Shown one piece after another: positions 18,334 through 26,802 of a stretch of DNA of 64,000 nt. Source of the stretch: Tritrichomonas foetus (lineage: Eukaryota; Parabasalia; Tritrichomonadida; Tritrichomonadidae). Location: assembly GCA_001839685.1 (NCBI GenBank), contig MLAK01000485.1:7104-71103 (forward strand). The letters are read 5' to 3'. The notes under the pieces are model-generated. The model was not told the DNA's origin. It worked only from the letters and a program-made list of their open reading frames with translations, and did not search any database. How positions within the stretch are numbered: position 1 is the first letter of the stretch; every line of letters begins with the position of its first letter. The position numbers and the translations under genes were made by a program.

Positions 18334-18954
18334 TTAACAACATCCATCATTTTTTCCGTTCTGAGCTTTGTCATTCGCAATAGTTAGCTGTGTAGCTTTG
18401 TTTACTGGAGGTGCTGTCGAAATTTGACCATTTCTGACTCTTGTCGACACTTCGAAGGCTAGTCTTGCAAAAGCCTCTTTAATGTTTTTCCCTGAAAGTG
18501 CAGATGTTTCTATTGTTTCAAGCATGTGTCTGTCAGCAAAATCCTTGACAAGCTGAACTCCAACTTGCCTCTGATTTTCGAGATCAGATTTATTTCCAAC
18601 TAATAAAATATAAGCATTAGGTGAACAGTATTCATGAATGTCATTCAGCCATGATGTGAGACTGTCAAATGACCCCATGCTCGTGATGTCATAAACGAGA
18701 ATGGCGCCAACTGCACCCCGAAAATATGACTTGGAAATTGACTTAAATTTTTCCTGTCCGGCTGTATCCCAGATTTGAAGCTTCACATTTTCACTTTGAA
18801 CAGCACATTGATAGGTACAAAAATCAGCGCCACAGGTTGGAGTTAAATCCTCAACAAAAACACCCTGAACAAGCCTTTGGATAATTGAAGATTTTCCAAC
18901 TGATGAACTTCCAACAATTACAATTCTGTAGATGTTATTTGAGTTTTCTTGCAT
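18334..18954 (-). CDS. Rab-family small GTPase
   Basis: The 206-residue protein has all G boxes: P-loop GSSSVGKSS (about 15-23), switch I Thr in TPTCGADF, WDTAGQEKF, NKSD and ETSAL. The Rab-specific IWDTAGQEKFKS and YFRGAVGAILVYDIT segments are present. It ends in CC for geranylgeranylation. The catalytic Gln of switch II is intact. The sequence is closest in feel to the Rab2/4/14 branch, but trichomonads have greatly expanded Rab families and the subgroup is not certain. It would cycle between cytosol and vesicle membranes, recruiting effectors when GTP-bound. It is convergent with the VPS9 gene. Whether that exchange factor acts on this Rab is only a suggestion from position. Confidence 0.95.
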   Translation of the reverse strand: MQENSNNIYRIVIVGSSSVGKSSIIQRLVQGVFVEDLTPTCGADFCTYQCAVQSENVKLQIWDTAGQEKFKSISKSYFRGAVGAILVYDITSMGSFDSLTSWLNDIHEYCSPNAYILLVGNKSDLENQRQVGVQLVKDFADRHMLETIETSALSGKNIKEAFARLAFEVSTRVRNGQISTAPPVNKATQLTIANDKAQNGKNDGCC

Positions 18955-19181
18955 TTCGAATGAATTTCAGACAAACTTTTTGAAAGCTCATTGGAACTTT
19001 TTGAAATTACATTAAAACTTTTTGATAATGATCACACAAAATTTGATATTAATCAAAAAGTTTATAGAGGAAATATAGTGAGGTCAGTTTTATTCTGAAC
19101 AATTCAAGTCAAGTGGGCAGGATTTGCTTTTCTATGAGTTTTGTTTTTTGACACTTATAATAGGTTAATGTGACTCATTCA

Positions 19182-19285
19182 GCCATTGGAGGAGGCACTG
19201 GCACGAACATTCGCCACCTCCTCCAAGTCGAAGTGGCCCAAAGAACCTACTAAGCTCACATCACATTCGCACATTATATTTTTTT
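19182..19285 (+). ncRNA. Candidate small RNA: GC-rich extended hairpin followed by T-run
   Basis: GCCA (19182-19185) pairs with TGGC (19234-19237). Inside it TTGGAGGAGG (19186-19195) pairs perfectly with CCTCCTCCAA (19217-19226). After a CAC bulge, TGGC (19199-19202) pairs with GCCA (19213-19216), leaving a 10-nt loop. About 18 pairs, many G-C, stand out in a very AT-rich genome. A run of seven T at about 19279-19285 could end RNA polymerase III transcription on the plus strand. I recognise no snRNA, SRP or RNase P motif. The strand is chosen only from the T-run. Confidence 0.4.
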
Positions 19286-19356
19286 CGACTTTTGGCCTTT
19301 ATTTGGCATTTCACTTCACAATTTTAAAACTCAAATGAAAATTAATAATGCCCACA

Positions 19357-19412
19357 TCAAGTGAAAAGTCAAATTGACGAAAAGTGTTCAAGGTAAAACT
19401 GGTTGCACTTTA
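19357..19412 (+). repeat. Dispersed 56-bp element, copy 1
   Basis: This matches 57047-57102 at about 48 of 56 positions, with the core GTGAAAAGTCAAATT then ACGAAAAGTGTTCA and GTAAAAC. No flanking target duplication is visible. It could be a remnant of a short mobile repeat or a shared control element. Confidence 0.7.
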
Positions 19413-19697
19413 CATTCCAATTTAGTTTTCCAACCAGATTTTGTCGTCTATTCATATAAGTATCATGTTAAAAGATATCTATGTTAAGACCAGATTCGAG
19501 AATGATAATTAAAATATCTATTAAATGATTGTTAATAATGAACTTTATAAGATATCTCAACACATAATAGGTAAATAGCTGTTTATTAATCCAAAATATT
19601 GATATTGTCATCAATGAAGCCTTATTGATGAATCTTTTAACATAAAAGCTGTTATGGTTACTAAAAATAATATAAAATTTCTTTTTTCATAATTTAA

Positions 19698-21180
19698 TTA
19701 TGAAGACATGAAAAATGTTTCATCAAAATAAGCTACTTGGCTTGAAGGTCCAATAATTGGTGTTTTATCATAAAAATTTACCATAATGTATGAAATAACA
19801 TGACTATTTTCTGCTTTAATAGCGATTTTTAGAAGTTCTTCTAGTGGAATCTCATTATTAGGCAACTGTTTGATCGTTTCTGCATAAATTAATGAGAACA
19901 ATTCACTAGTTCCTAATCTTGCAGCAAAATGAATTGGTAATAATTCTTTGGGCATTTTATCATAAGAATATGCTAGTGAATAATCTTTGATTTTGAGAAC
20001 TAATTTTGCTCAACTTTGGATCAATTTTCGGACCATATATAAAGAATTGATACCAATTGCATTAATAATATGTGTCTCACCCAATAAATCCTTTTTATTC
20101 ACATTAATTTGTTTATATAAAAATATTTTTCTTTCATTGAGATATTTTTGATCGAGAAACTATGAAGTCAATTCTGGAATTCACAAATTGTACTTAATCC
20201 AAAAATGTAAAAAATTATCAGTAATAGTGTTTTCATGAATAATATTCATTTTGTGTCAGCATGACTCCTTTAATATCGGCACTTTTAATTAATTTAATTT
20301 CAAATAGCCATTTAAACAGATTATTATACTGATAAATAATTGAATTCTCCAGTATTCTTTGTGAATCATCTTTAAATGTAATTTCCTCTAATATTTTAAC
20401 AATTTCAATATTCCCTCCTAGTATTTCTTCATCTGGTAATAATTCTTTATTAATTAGGCCTTTAATAGAAACAATATATTTACAACATTTTACTGCACAA
20501 AGAATAGCTGCAAGACTTTCAAAACTATTATAAATTGGGTCAGTGAAAGGGATAATAATGTTGTTGTTATTGGAAACAGGAGCTCTTTCATTAATTAGAA
20601 TGACAAATTTTTCTGAAAGCTGTTTAACATCATTATTTATTAAATAAGATATTTATCAATTTGAGATTCATTCGAATGAATTTAACCAAATAGAGTCAGA
20701 TACTTTTGTAAATAACTTATTTTCTGTGTAAGAAAAAGTAACAGATGGCGAAATATTATCATTTCTTCTAATGACTTTACAAAGCATGTCAAAATGAAAA
20801 TTATTAATATCTTCGATATATTTAGCCAAAAAGCGTAGATTTTGACCAAAATAAGTGCTATTTGATATATAACTGTTTGTAGAATAAAATTACCCATTCC
20901 TTTTTTGAATTTAGGTACAATTTTCTGATCTAGATAATAAAAATAAAAATTAATATTTGAGATTTTTGAAAGTGAGCGGAAAATGAGTAAAAAAGGATGA
21001 CCAAATATCCTTCATTGTTAATCCTTTAATGTATGAATTCATCAAATCAATTGTGTAATTCATATTGTCTTCAGTAAAATTTAAAAATGCCTCCATACAT
21101 AAAATTTTCAATTTAAAAATATTTTGGAAATCATATTCAACTTCTAGAAGATTACCTGAAACATAAGAAGTAAGATATTA
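19698..21180 (-). pseudogene. Decayed DUF3447/ankyrin-repeat gene
   Basis: Reading the minus strand across three frames recovers nearly continuous protein of the trichomonad DUF3447 plus ankyrin type. Examples are the CMEAFLNFTEDNMN head segment (about 21100), IEDINNFHFDMLCKVIRRN (about 20800), then GGNIEIVKILEEITF (about 20410) and YQYNNLFKWLFEIK (about 20330), and at the end VNKKDLLGETHIINAIG (about 20080) and LLPIHFAARLGTSELFSLI (about 19930). These last match the ankyrin D..G.T.L..A pattern. The reading is broken by at least four in-frame stops (near 20000, 20160, 20180, 20660) and several frameshifts, including ones near 20900 and 20240, so no full protein can be made. Only the last 85 codons (19698-19955) form an ATG ORF. 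Such genes form large families in trichomonads. Confidence 0.75.
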
Positions 21181-21189
21181 AATATAAAA

Positions 21190-21571
21190 AAAGGACTCTG
21201 CATATACCCAGCATTACCTAGTATTTTAAAAATAGTTCGGACACAGGGTAATACCCAGTATTTTCTTTCAAAGTAATTGATTGCTTCCCATGCAATTTGC
21301 TTCGTTTTCATCATTAATGAAATGAATGAAAGGATGAATTGAATTTTTCCACAATTGTGTTTTCTAGGTAGGTATTTTTTTCTTTTTGTGAACTAAATGT
21401 ATTGGCGACAATGTTTTTGACTTTTTTCTTTATTTGTTTTATAGATTTGTTTTGGAAAGCATATTTTGTTGATTGCATTTCTCGATTTATGAATGTTTTT
21501 TTGCTTTCAATTTGTTTTTTTGGCGAATTGTTGTTAGAATATTGTATTTTCAATGGAGTATAAGACTTCAT
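21190..21571 (-). pseudogene. Broken ORF with helix-turn-helix-like segment
   Basis: An ATG frame from 21571 runs 85 codons (basic, Lys/Asn/Ser-rich) to a stop at 21314. A frame shifted by one base then carries KQIAWEAINYFERKYWVLPC followed by VRTIFKILGNAGYMQSP down to about 21190. The second piece has the spacing of a helix-turn-helix such as occurs in transposases or Myb-like proteins (R.TI..IL...GY). This is similarity by eye only. It directly precedes the DUF3447 pseudogene and may be part of the same decayed locus or an inserted fragment. Confidence 0.35.
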
Positions 21572-21758
21572 GAGTTAATAGTCTCTTTCTGAAAGTGCTT
21601 GTTTCAAAAAATAATCGGTTCATTGACAAATAAAAAAATATTTTGTTGGATTCTCATATAATGAAATGATAAAAATAGAGTGTCATATTAGGAAAATCAA
21701 TCATTTTCTTTAAAAAATATAAAAATTATCAAGAAATTAACGATAATAAATTATTTAA

Positions 21759-22742
21759 TTATGATTCTTGTTGCTGTTGTTCTTTTGTTAAAAGTTTGTG
21801 CAAAGGATGCTCAGAATTTTCTGCTTCTTGTTTCAAAGCTTCATACTCATCTTTCCATCCAAGCCTGTTAATTAATTCCAATGCTGCATCTTGCAAATCA
21901 CCTCCAATAAAGGAATCACGAGAATCAAAATCAAATTCACTTGAAAAATTTTTCAATCCAAAAGTGAAAGCTGTTTTGACTTTATTCCACCATTCTTTAG
22001 CAGCATTTCCTTTTGATTTAACTTTATCTCGATTAATCAGAAATCTTGGAACTGTGTCTTTCGCAAAACTTGGGAGCTCAGAAACAGGAGACACTTCGAG
22101 AGATGTTCCAGAAACAATTAAAAGATCGCAGCTTGGTAAATCACTTGAATATTGATTAAACGAACGTGGCAAATTTTGACCAAAGAAAACAACATCAGGC
22201 TTGACGTGATTTTGATGACAGAATGGACAAATTGGAACAACTGCTTCTTCATAATCATCTATATTCTTTTCGATATTTGGTTTGATAGCTTCTATGCAAT
22301 GTGCCAAAGAAACCTCTTTCTTACAATCAAGGCAATGGCATGGAGAAAGAACACCATGACAATTCACAATTTTATCGTGTGATAAACCAGCAAGGGTTTC
22401 TAAGTCATCAATGTTTTGTGTATAGCAACGAAGTAACAAATTATGCCGTTCAAGCAAAGTTAAGAAGTAATGGAATGGTGTCGGATTCGGCCAATCTGAT
22501 CTTGGCCAAAGTCTTCCAAAAATCCACCAAAAGGGACGAGGATCACTCTTGAAAACACTAATATCAAAAACAAATGTTGGTGAACGCATTCTTAAGTGTT
22601 TCATTTCTTTGACAGATGCATATAATCCAATTTTAGGTGAGCGGAAGTCTGGAATACCAGCAGCAACTGATATACCAGCTCCTGTTAAAACAATGATTTT
22701 GTGGATTTCTCCACTCTGAATTAATTCTACAAGTCGATCCAT
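21759..22742 (-). CDS. Sirtuin (Sir2-family NAD-dependent protein deacylase)
   Basis: The 327-residue protein shows the full sirtuin signature set. GAGIS...GIPDFRSP (about 21-36) is the NAD pocket. TQNIDDLE is followed by NCHG, whose His is the catalytic base. One zinc-binding pair lies in CHCLDC and a second pair in CPFC. KPDVVFFG, SGTSLEVSPVSELP and LINRDKV complete the Rossmann fold. It has the class I layout (SIRT2/SIRT3-like core) with a short N-terminus and a Gln-rich end, and no organelle leader. Substrates could be histones or other acyl-lysines. Trichomonads hold several sirtuins. The start ATG fits, with the conserved core beginning about 17 residues in. Confidence 0.93.
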   Translation of the reverse strand: MDRLVELIQSGEIHKIIVLTGAGISVAAGIPDFRSPKIGLYASVKEMKHLRMRSPTFVFDISVFKSDPRPFWWIFGRLWPRSDWPNPTPFHYFLTLLERHNLLLRCYTQNIDDLETLAGLSHDKIVNCHGVLSPCHCLDCKKEVSLAHCIEAIKPNIEKNIDDYEEAVVPICPFCHQNHVKPDVVFFGQNLPRSFNQYSSDLPSCDLLIVSGTSLEVSPVSELPSFAKDTVPRFLINRDKVKSKGNAAKEWWNKVKTAFTFGLKNFSSEFDFDSRDSFIGGDLQDAALELINRLGWKDEYEALKQEAENSEHPLHKLLTKEQQQQES

Positions 22743-22825
22743 TTAAAGTTTTAGAAAATTCAAAAGTCATTCACATTTGGCAAGTGTTTGGAGGAAAGGA
22801 TGATCTCTTTGGCTAGGTCCCTGAA

Positions 22826-22907
22826 GGCACGATGGCCGAGTGGTTAAGGCGTGGGATTTGAGTCCCCATGGGTTGATCCCTCATCAGTTCGAATCTGGTT
22901 CGTGTCG
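22826..22907 (+). tRNA. tRNA-Ser (anticodon TGA)
   Basis: The acceptor GGCACGA (22826-22832) pairs with TCGTGTC (22900-22906) with one G-U. The discriminator is G, as in serine tRNAs. The D-arm GCC...GAGTGGTTAA...GGC and the T-arm ATCAG-TTCGAAT-CTGGT are canonical. A long variable arm (GGG...CCC) makes it type II. The anticodon loop TTTGAGT places TGA at 22859-22861, reading UCA codons. The base pair next to the loop is an A-C mismatch, so a folding program may shift the loop. CCA is not encoded, and an eight-T polymerase III terminator follows one base after the discriminator. Leucine identity was rejected on discriminator and anticodon. Confidence 0.88.
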
Positions 22908-23369
22908 CTTTTTTTTAATTTCTTTTCTTTTTTCACCTTTTTCTTTTCATCTTGATTTTCCCAATCTTTTTGATGTTGTATCACTTCAGAAAAGGTTTTT
23001 GATGTTGAAGGAGGAATTAATCATGTGTAATTAGAATTGTGAATTTTTTTATTATTATTATTATTATTCATTTCTTTTCGAACTCTATTTATGTGATTAT
23101 TTTGGAATGTTTGTTAAATCTAGGGAAGTGCTGTTTTTTGAGTGATTAAGCATCTAAATCACCATTAATCGAAAAAATGATTTCAGACACAGAAATCGAA
23201 AATGAAATCATTTTTTGCATATTAAATTAGATACAAGACCAAAGGAAGTAAACAAAATGAATAAAACAAAAGGGAAAATTCCATATATAATATGTTTTAA
23301 AACACCAACTACCCCAATTTTTTTCGTTCAAAATCATTTCATTTGTTAAAGTGATTTTCTACATTCTAA
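22908..23369. other. Intergenic, about 460 bp
   Basis: This holds the tRNA terminator T-run, pyrimidine-rich DNA and an ATT triplet run at about 23047-23070. No other gene is seen. Confidence 0.6.
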
Positions 23370-24104
23370 TCAATCAAAAGTTATTTGTTTCTTTCCTTTT
23401 AATGTTTTACCCATCTTTTGCAGGGCAGTTTTGTGGTTTTCGATTATTTCATCAATAGTTTTAAAATCATCTGACATGTTTATTTCACTTCTCATTGAAG
23501 AAATATGCACACCTTCTTTAGTTGTCATTAGTGCTACATACTTTAGTCCATGCTTATTAAATGATAACTTATTTAGGCGTTGGTGCAAAACGTTTGCACT
23601 ATGGTCTATCTCATTAAGCTTGTCTATTACTTTTATGTGAAACTCTTTCATTTCCTTTGCTAATTTTTCAATTCTTATACCAAAAATTTTTCTATATAGG
23701 TTGCATGAATCAGATAAATGAAGAGAAAAATCAATGCTTCTTTTTTCAGTGAGTAAATCAACAAATGTAACAGAAGCAAAATCGGAAATCACATTATTAT
23801 CAAGTTTTTTCTTGACCATACGATTAAATATTCCAAATAACATCGAAAAATCTGAAGATAAATCCACTCCAAATCTGTATAAATGCTCGAAAGATTGATT
23901 ATTCTGATCTTTTAATGAAGAAATATCATCAATCATATTATTAGTTTCATTATTCGCGTTTTTGAATGTAATATTCCGGCATTGAGATTTTATTATTGCC
24001 TTGTATTTCAAAAGCTCTTTTTTCTCTGCTTTTCTATCAATTAGCCTCTGGAGTTCCTTAATTTCTTCTTCAATCATATCTGTCCATTCTCTTGTTCCAA
24101 TCAT
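23370..24104 (-). CDS. Helical, coiled-coil-type cytosolic protein, unrecognised
   Basis: The 244-residue protein is almost all helix, with an N-terminal charged coiled-coil (EEEIKELQRLIDRKAEKKEL) and two further long helical blocks around residues 70-185. There is no signal peptide, membrane span or catalytic motif. The arrangement of three long helices could be a BAR-like fold, as suspected for the gene at 4143, but sequence similarity between the two is weak. The ATG at 24104 lies 5 nt after TTTCGACTT, a motif seen near several starts in this window. Confidence 0.65.
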   Translation of the reverse strand: MIGTREWTDMIEEEIKELQRLIDRKAEKKELLKYKAIIKSQCRNITFKNANNETNNMIDDISSLKDQNNQSFEHLYRFGVDLSSDFSMLFGIFNRMVKKKLDNNVISDFASVTFVDLLTEKRSIDFSLHLSDSCNLYRKIFGIRIEKLAKEMKEFHIKVIDKLNEIDHSANVLHQRLNKLSFNKHGLKYVALMTTKEGVHISSMRSEINMSDDFKTIDEIIENHKTALQKMGKTLKGKKQITFD

Positions 24105-24457
24105 AAGTCGAAACCTTATTTTTGAGAAAATGAAAAAATTTCGGATATCTTTACATTTGAGATAGACACGATTTTAATATTGATATTTCATCAATCTTCA
24201 TTCCATGGAATGAAAGTCAAATTTCACAATGTTCTAAACATTTACAAATTTTTCAGGAAGCTTGAATGGAGAACATTATTGTAGATTTGTAAGGTTTTAT
24301 CGCCAATCCTCAAAAATGAAACTTATTTACATAATGAAAAGATACATATATAATAAAAATAATAATATAATATCAATGATTATAGAACAATGAATTGTTT
24401 TATAAACTATAAAACACAAGAAAATTAATACATACAGATTTCAACGATGAGCATAAA
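24105..24457. other. Intergenic, about 350 bp
   Basis: AT-rich spacer between two minus-strand genes. Nothing beyond A/T runs is seen. Confidence 0.6.
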
Positions 24458-25600
24458 TTACAACACTCTTCCAAGTACAGGAAGTTTTGGACTAGCTTGT
24501 GTTGAATGTGGCAAAGGTATTTTAGATCCAATCGTTTTTGTAGAATAATTTGGTTTTGTTGTTATTGGCATTGGTTTCTTCGGTGTTCGCATATTTTTCG
24601 TTTGATTAACAGGTGGCAGTGTTGCCTTCTTAATAACTCGTCTCATACCTATTGTATTTTTATTCATTACCATGACGCTTTTTGGCTCAGTCACATCAAA
24701 ATTGTCAGCGGAAAATGAAAACATTTCTACTCGACCTTTTGGAAAGATTTTAACAACACCACATTTGTTATGCATAAGTCTACAATATTCACTACTAGAG
24801 AATACTGTAATTCCGGTGTTAGTAGCAAATGTTGAGAATCCATCCGCCATACACTGATGTGCACGAATCACAATTTTCAATTTATTTTTGGTGAGGAAGT
24901 TTTGTAAAGCAACTTCACCAAATAAGACACCAGAGCCTCGATGATTATCAGCATAAGTTTCAACTTGGTCATGTGGGTCAGACCAAACGAGATCTGAAAC
25001 AAGTGGGCAATTATCGTAATTATCTATTGGTCGTTGTAAATCATTCAATGATTCAACTTGATCAAGTAGGGGTGATAGACCGCCATGAACACAGAAAACT
25101 TGATTATTTACAACAGCTGCAAGTGGAAGCCAACCGAATAAATCGTTAAAATCAAGCCATAAATCTTGATTTCGATACACAATCATGATCTCTTCATAAA
25201 ATCCATACAGCCTATTAATATGTGCAAATTCATGATTTCCACGAATCATAAAAAAGTTATTAGGAAACTTGCACATCATTGCCAAAAGAAGAACCATTAC
25301 TTCGACTGAATGTACACCACGATCGACATAATCACCAAGGAAAAGAAAATGTTGTGTAGTGTAATCATGAAAACGAGATAAAATATTAACAAGATCCTGA
25401 ATATTTCCGTGAATGTCACCAATCACATATGCTGGAGCGTAGATATTTAAAACAGTTGGCATCTTGCTAAGCTTGTCTATTGATGTTTCGATGAGATCAT
25501 GAACAATTGATTCGTCAAAGGATGGTATTGAATCTTTAAGGTCTTTTGTGCCATTCAAATATGGTTGGAATTCGGTAAACACGATTTCGTAAGATTTCAT
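24458..25600 (-). CDS. PP1-type serine/threonine protein phosphatase with basic Pro-rich tail
   Basis: The 380-residue protein carries the complete PPP catalytic set. The metal-binding signatures are GDIHGN, GDYVDRG and RGNHE. CVHGGLSP is present, as is the RAHQCMADG histidine motif. SAPNYC of canonical PP1 is replaced by FSSSEYC, so the inhibitor/toxin-sensitive loop differs. The catalytic part spans about residues 20-310. The remaining 70 residues are basic and Pro/Thr-rich (KKATLPPVNQ, TPKKPMPITTKPN), a likely flexible targeting tail not found on core PP1. Trichomonads encode many such diverged PPP phosphatases. The ATG directly follows TCACCTTTTTCCTTCA. Confidence 0.9.
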   Translation of the reverse strand: MKSYEIVFTEFQPYLNGTKDLKDSIPSFDESIVHDLIETSIDKLSKMPTVLNIYAPAYVIGDIHGNIQDLVNILSRFHDYTTQHFLFLGDYVDRGVHSVEVMVLLLAMMCKFPNNFFMIRGNHEFAHINRLYGFYEEIMIVYRNQDLWLDFNDLFGWLPLAAVVNNQVFCVHGGLSPLLDQVESLNDLQRPIDNYDNCPLVSDLVWSDPHDQVETYADNHRGSGVLFGEVALQNFLTKNKLKIVIRAHQCMADGFSTFATNTGITVFSSSEYCRLMHNKCGVVKIFPKGRVEMFSFSADNFDVTEPKSVMVMNKNTIGMRRVIKKATLPPVNQTKNMRTPKKPMPITTKPNYSTKTIGSKIPLPHSTQASPKLPVLGRVL

Positions 25601-25616
25601 TGAAGGAAAAAGGTGA
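25601..25616 (-). promoter_or_regulatory. Initiator-like element of the phosphatase gene
   Basis: On the minus strand this reads TCACCTTTTTCCTTCA, immediately before the ATG. It combines a TCA-pyrimidine start with a CCTTT box. The assignment is by resemblance to the Trichomonas initiator and M5 motifs. Confidence 0.4.
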
Positions 25617-26802
25617 GAAACTAAGTTTTATGATTTTGGTTCATTTTTAACGTACATTTTAGAAATTCGGAAAATTCAAATTATACTTGCGATTTTTTCA
25701 ATAACATTGAAATATATTTGATAAAGTACATAGAAAAATATTCATCGATGTAAAGGAAATATTTGATAGCGTTTGTAATTTGTATTGAAAAAATTGAAAT
25801 TGTTATTATTCAAAAAGTTTTATCAAGTGACAAAATATTCACTGAATTTTTATGATTCAGATAAATAACCATTATCTTGTTTGTGATTTATTAGCATAAT
25901 CAAATTGCAATAGAATCTAATTCTTCATTAAATGATGATTCAACTCCTAATGATTGGGTCTTCTTCTTGGAAATATATATTGAAACTCCTGCAATAACTG
26001 GAGTGACAATAACAACACAAGCAATAACAATGTCTACAATTGAGTTTGGGCCAGTTTTAATTGTGATTTTGAAGAAACAACAAGATGGTACATATTTATA
26101 TATAAATCACTTCTTATCAGCGAATCCTGACTCCCACTTCATGCAACATCTTCAAACATTGAGATTTCGCCGAACTTAATACTCCATTTCTACTCATTGT
26201 GTGAATTCAAAATTTGAATTAAGATTATCTTTGTTTGACATTGGATATCACAACTGTCGATCTATTTCACAAATTTTTGGAAAGGTATAGTAGGAAGGCC
26301 AATGTCTATTTTTATGGTTGCAACAACAATCTCGAAAATCATATCTTGCAACAAGTCCATAAAAGACTTTAAGCGATTTAATACTGATTTTTTCGATAAT
26401 CCTCTAAGGTCACCAATTCTAAGGAATGAAAACATGAATCAGAATTGTGATTCATGGAAAAAAGTTCGATGGTAGAAATGGTTATTAATTTTGATTTCCA
26501 ATAAAGCATGATGTAATAAACAGATAATAAAAGGATCATATGATATCAAACCAACCCAATAAACGGAACAAATTAATTGACTATTTGAAATTAGAATCTA
26601 AGTCTTAGAGGAAGAAATTTCCTCACAACTATATTTAAATGAAGGTTTTCACCTGCCATTGCAAATAAAATTCCCCATCTGCTCTTTTTTTAAACATGAA
26701 TTCCTTTTTTTGAAATATTTTATCTGACCAAATAAAAACTTAATGCATACATAAACTATTCAAAGTGAAATAGTTTTTCTTTTCGATCTATCAAAACACT
26801 TC
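25617..26802. other. Intergenic, 1.2 kb, containing a surface-protein remnant
   Basis: No intact gene is seen. A decayed membrane-anchor segment lies at 25898-26130 (listed separately). The rest is AT-rich, with weak broken frames up to about 26430. Confidence 0.55.
25898..26130 (-). pseudogene. 3' remnant of a trichomonad single-pass surface protein
   Basis: The minus strand encodes a Cys/Phe segment, then a hydrophobic helix of about 20 residues (IVDIVIACVVIVTPVIAGVS), then a short cytosolic tail with KKKTQSLGVE and a Glu/Ser-rich end. The tail stops at 25898. Helix plus short acidic tail is the usual C-terminal end of trichomonad surface proteins, as in the intact giant gene at 39 kb. Upstream the frame is closed by stops (one about 26124), and only scraps remain to about 26430. 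No start codon can be assigned. Confidence 0.45.

Larger units (their letters stand above)
18955..19697. other. Intergenic, about 740 bp, with RNA-like hairpin and dispersed repeat
   Basis: This is the region upstream of the Rab gene. It holds a GC-rich hairpin (19182-19237) and one copy of a 56-bp dispersed element (19357-19412), both listed separately. No coding frame is supported. Confidence 0.6.

Noticed and set aside
22826..22907. Leucine identity for the tRNA
   Set aside because: Discriminator is G and the anticodon position reads TGA, both fitting serine. A leucine reading would need a pyrimidine at position 37.
25967..26179. 70-codon plus-strand frame
   Set aside because: It lies opposite the better-supported membrane-anchor remnant and is its antisense shadow.
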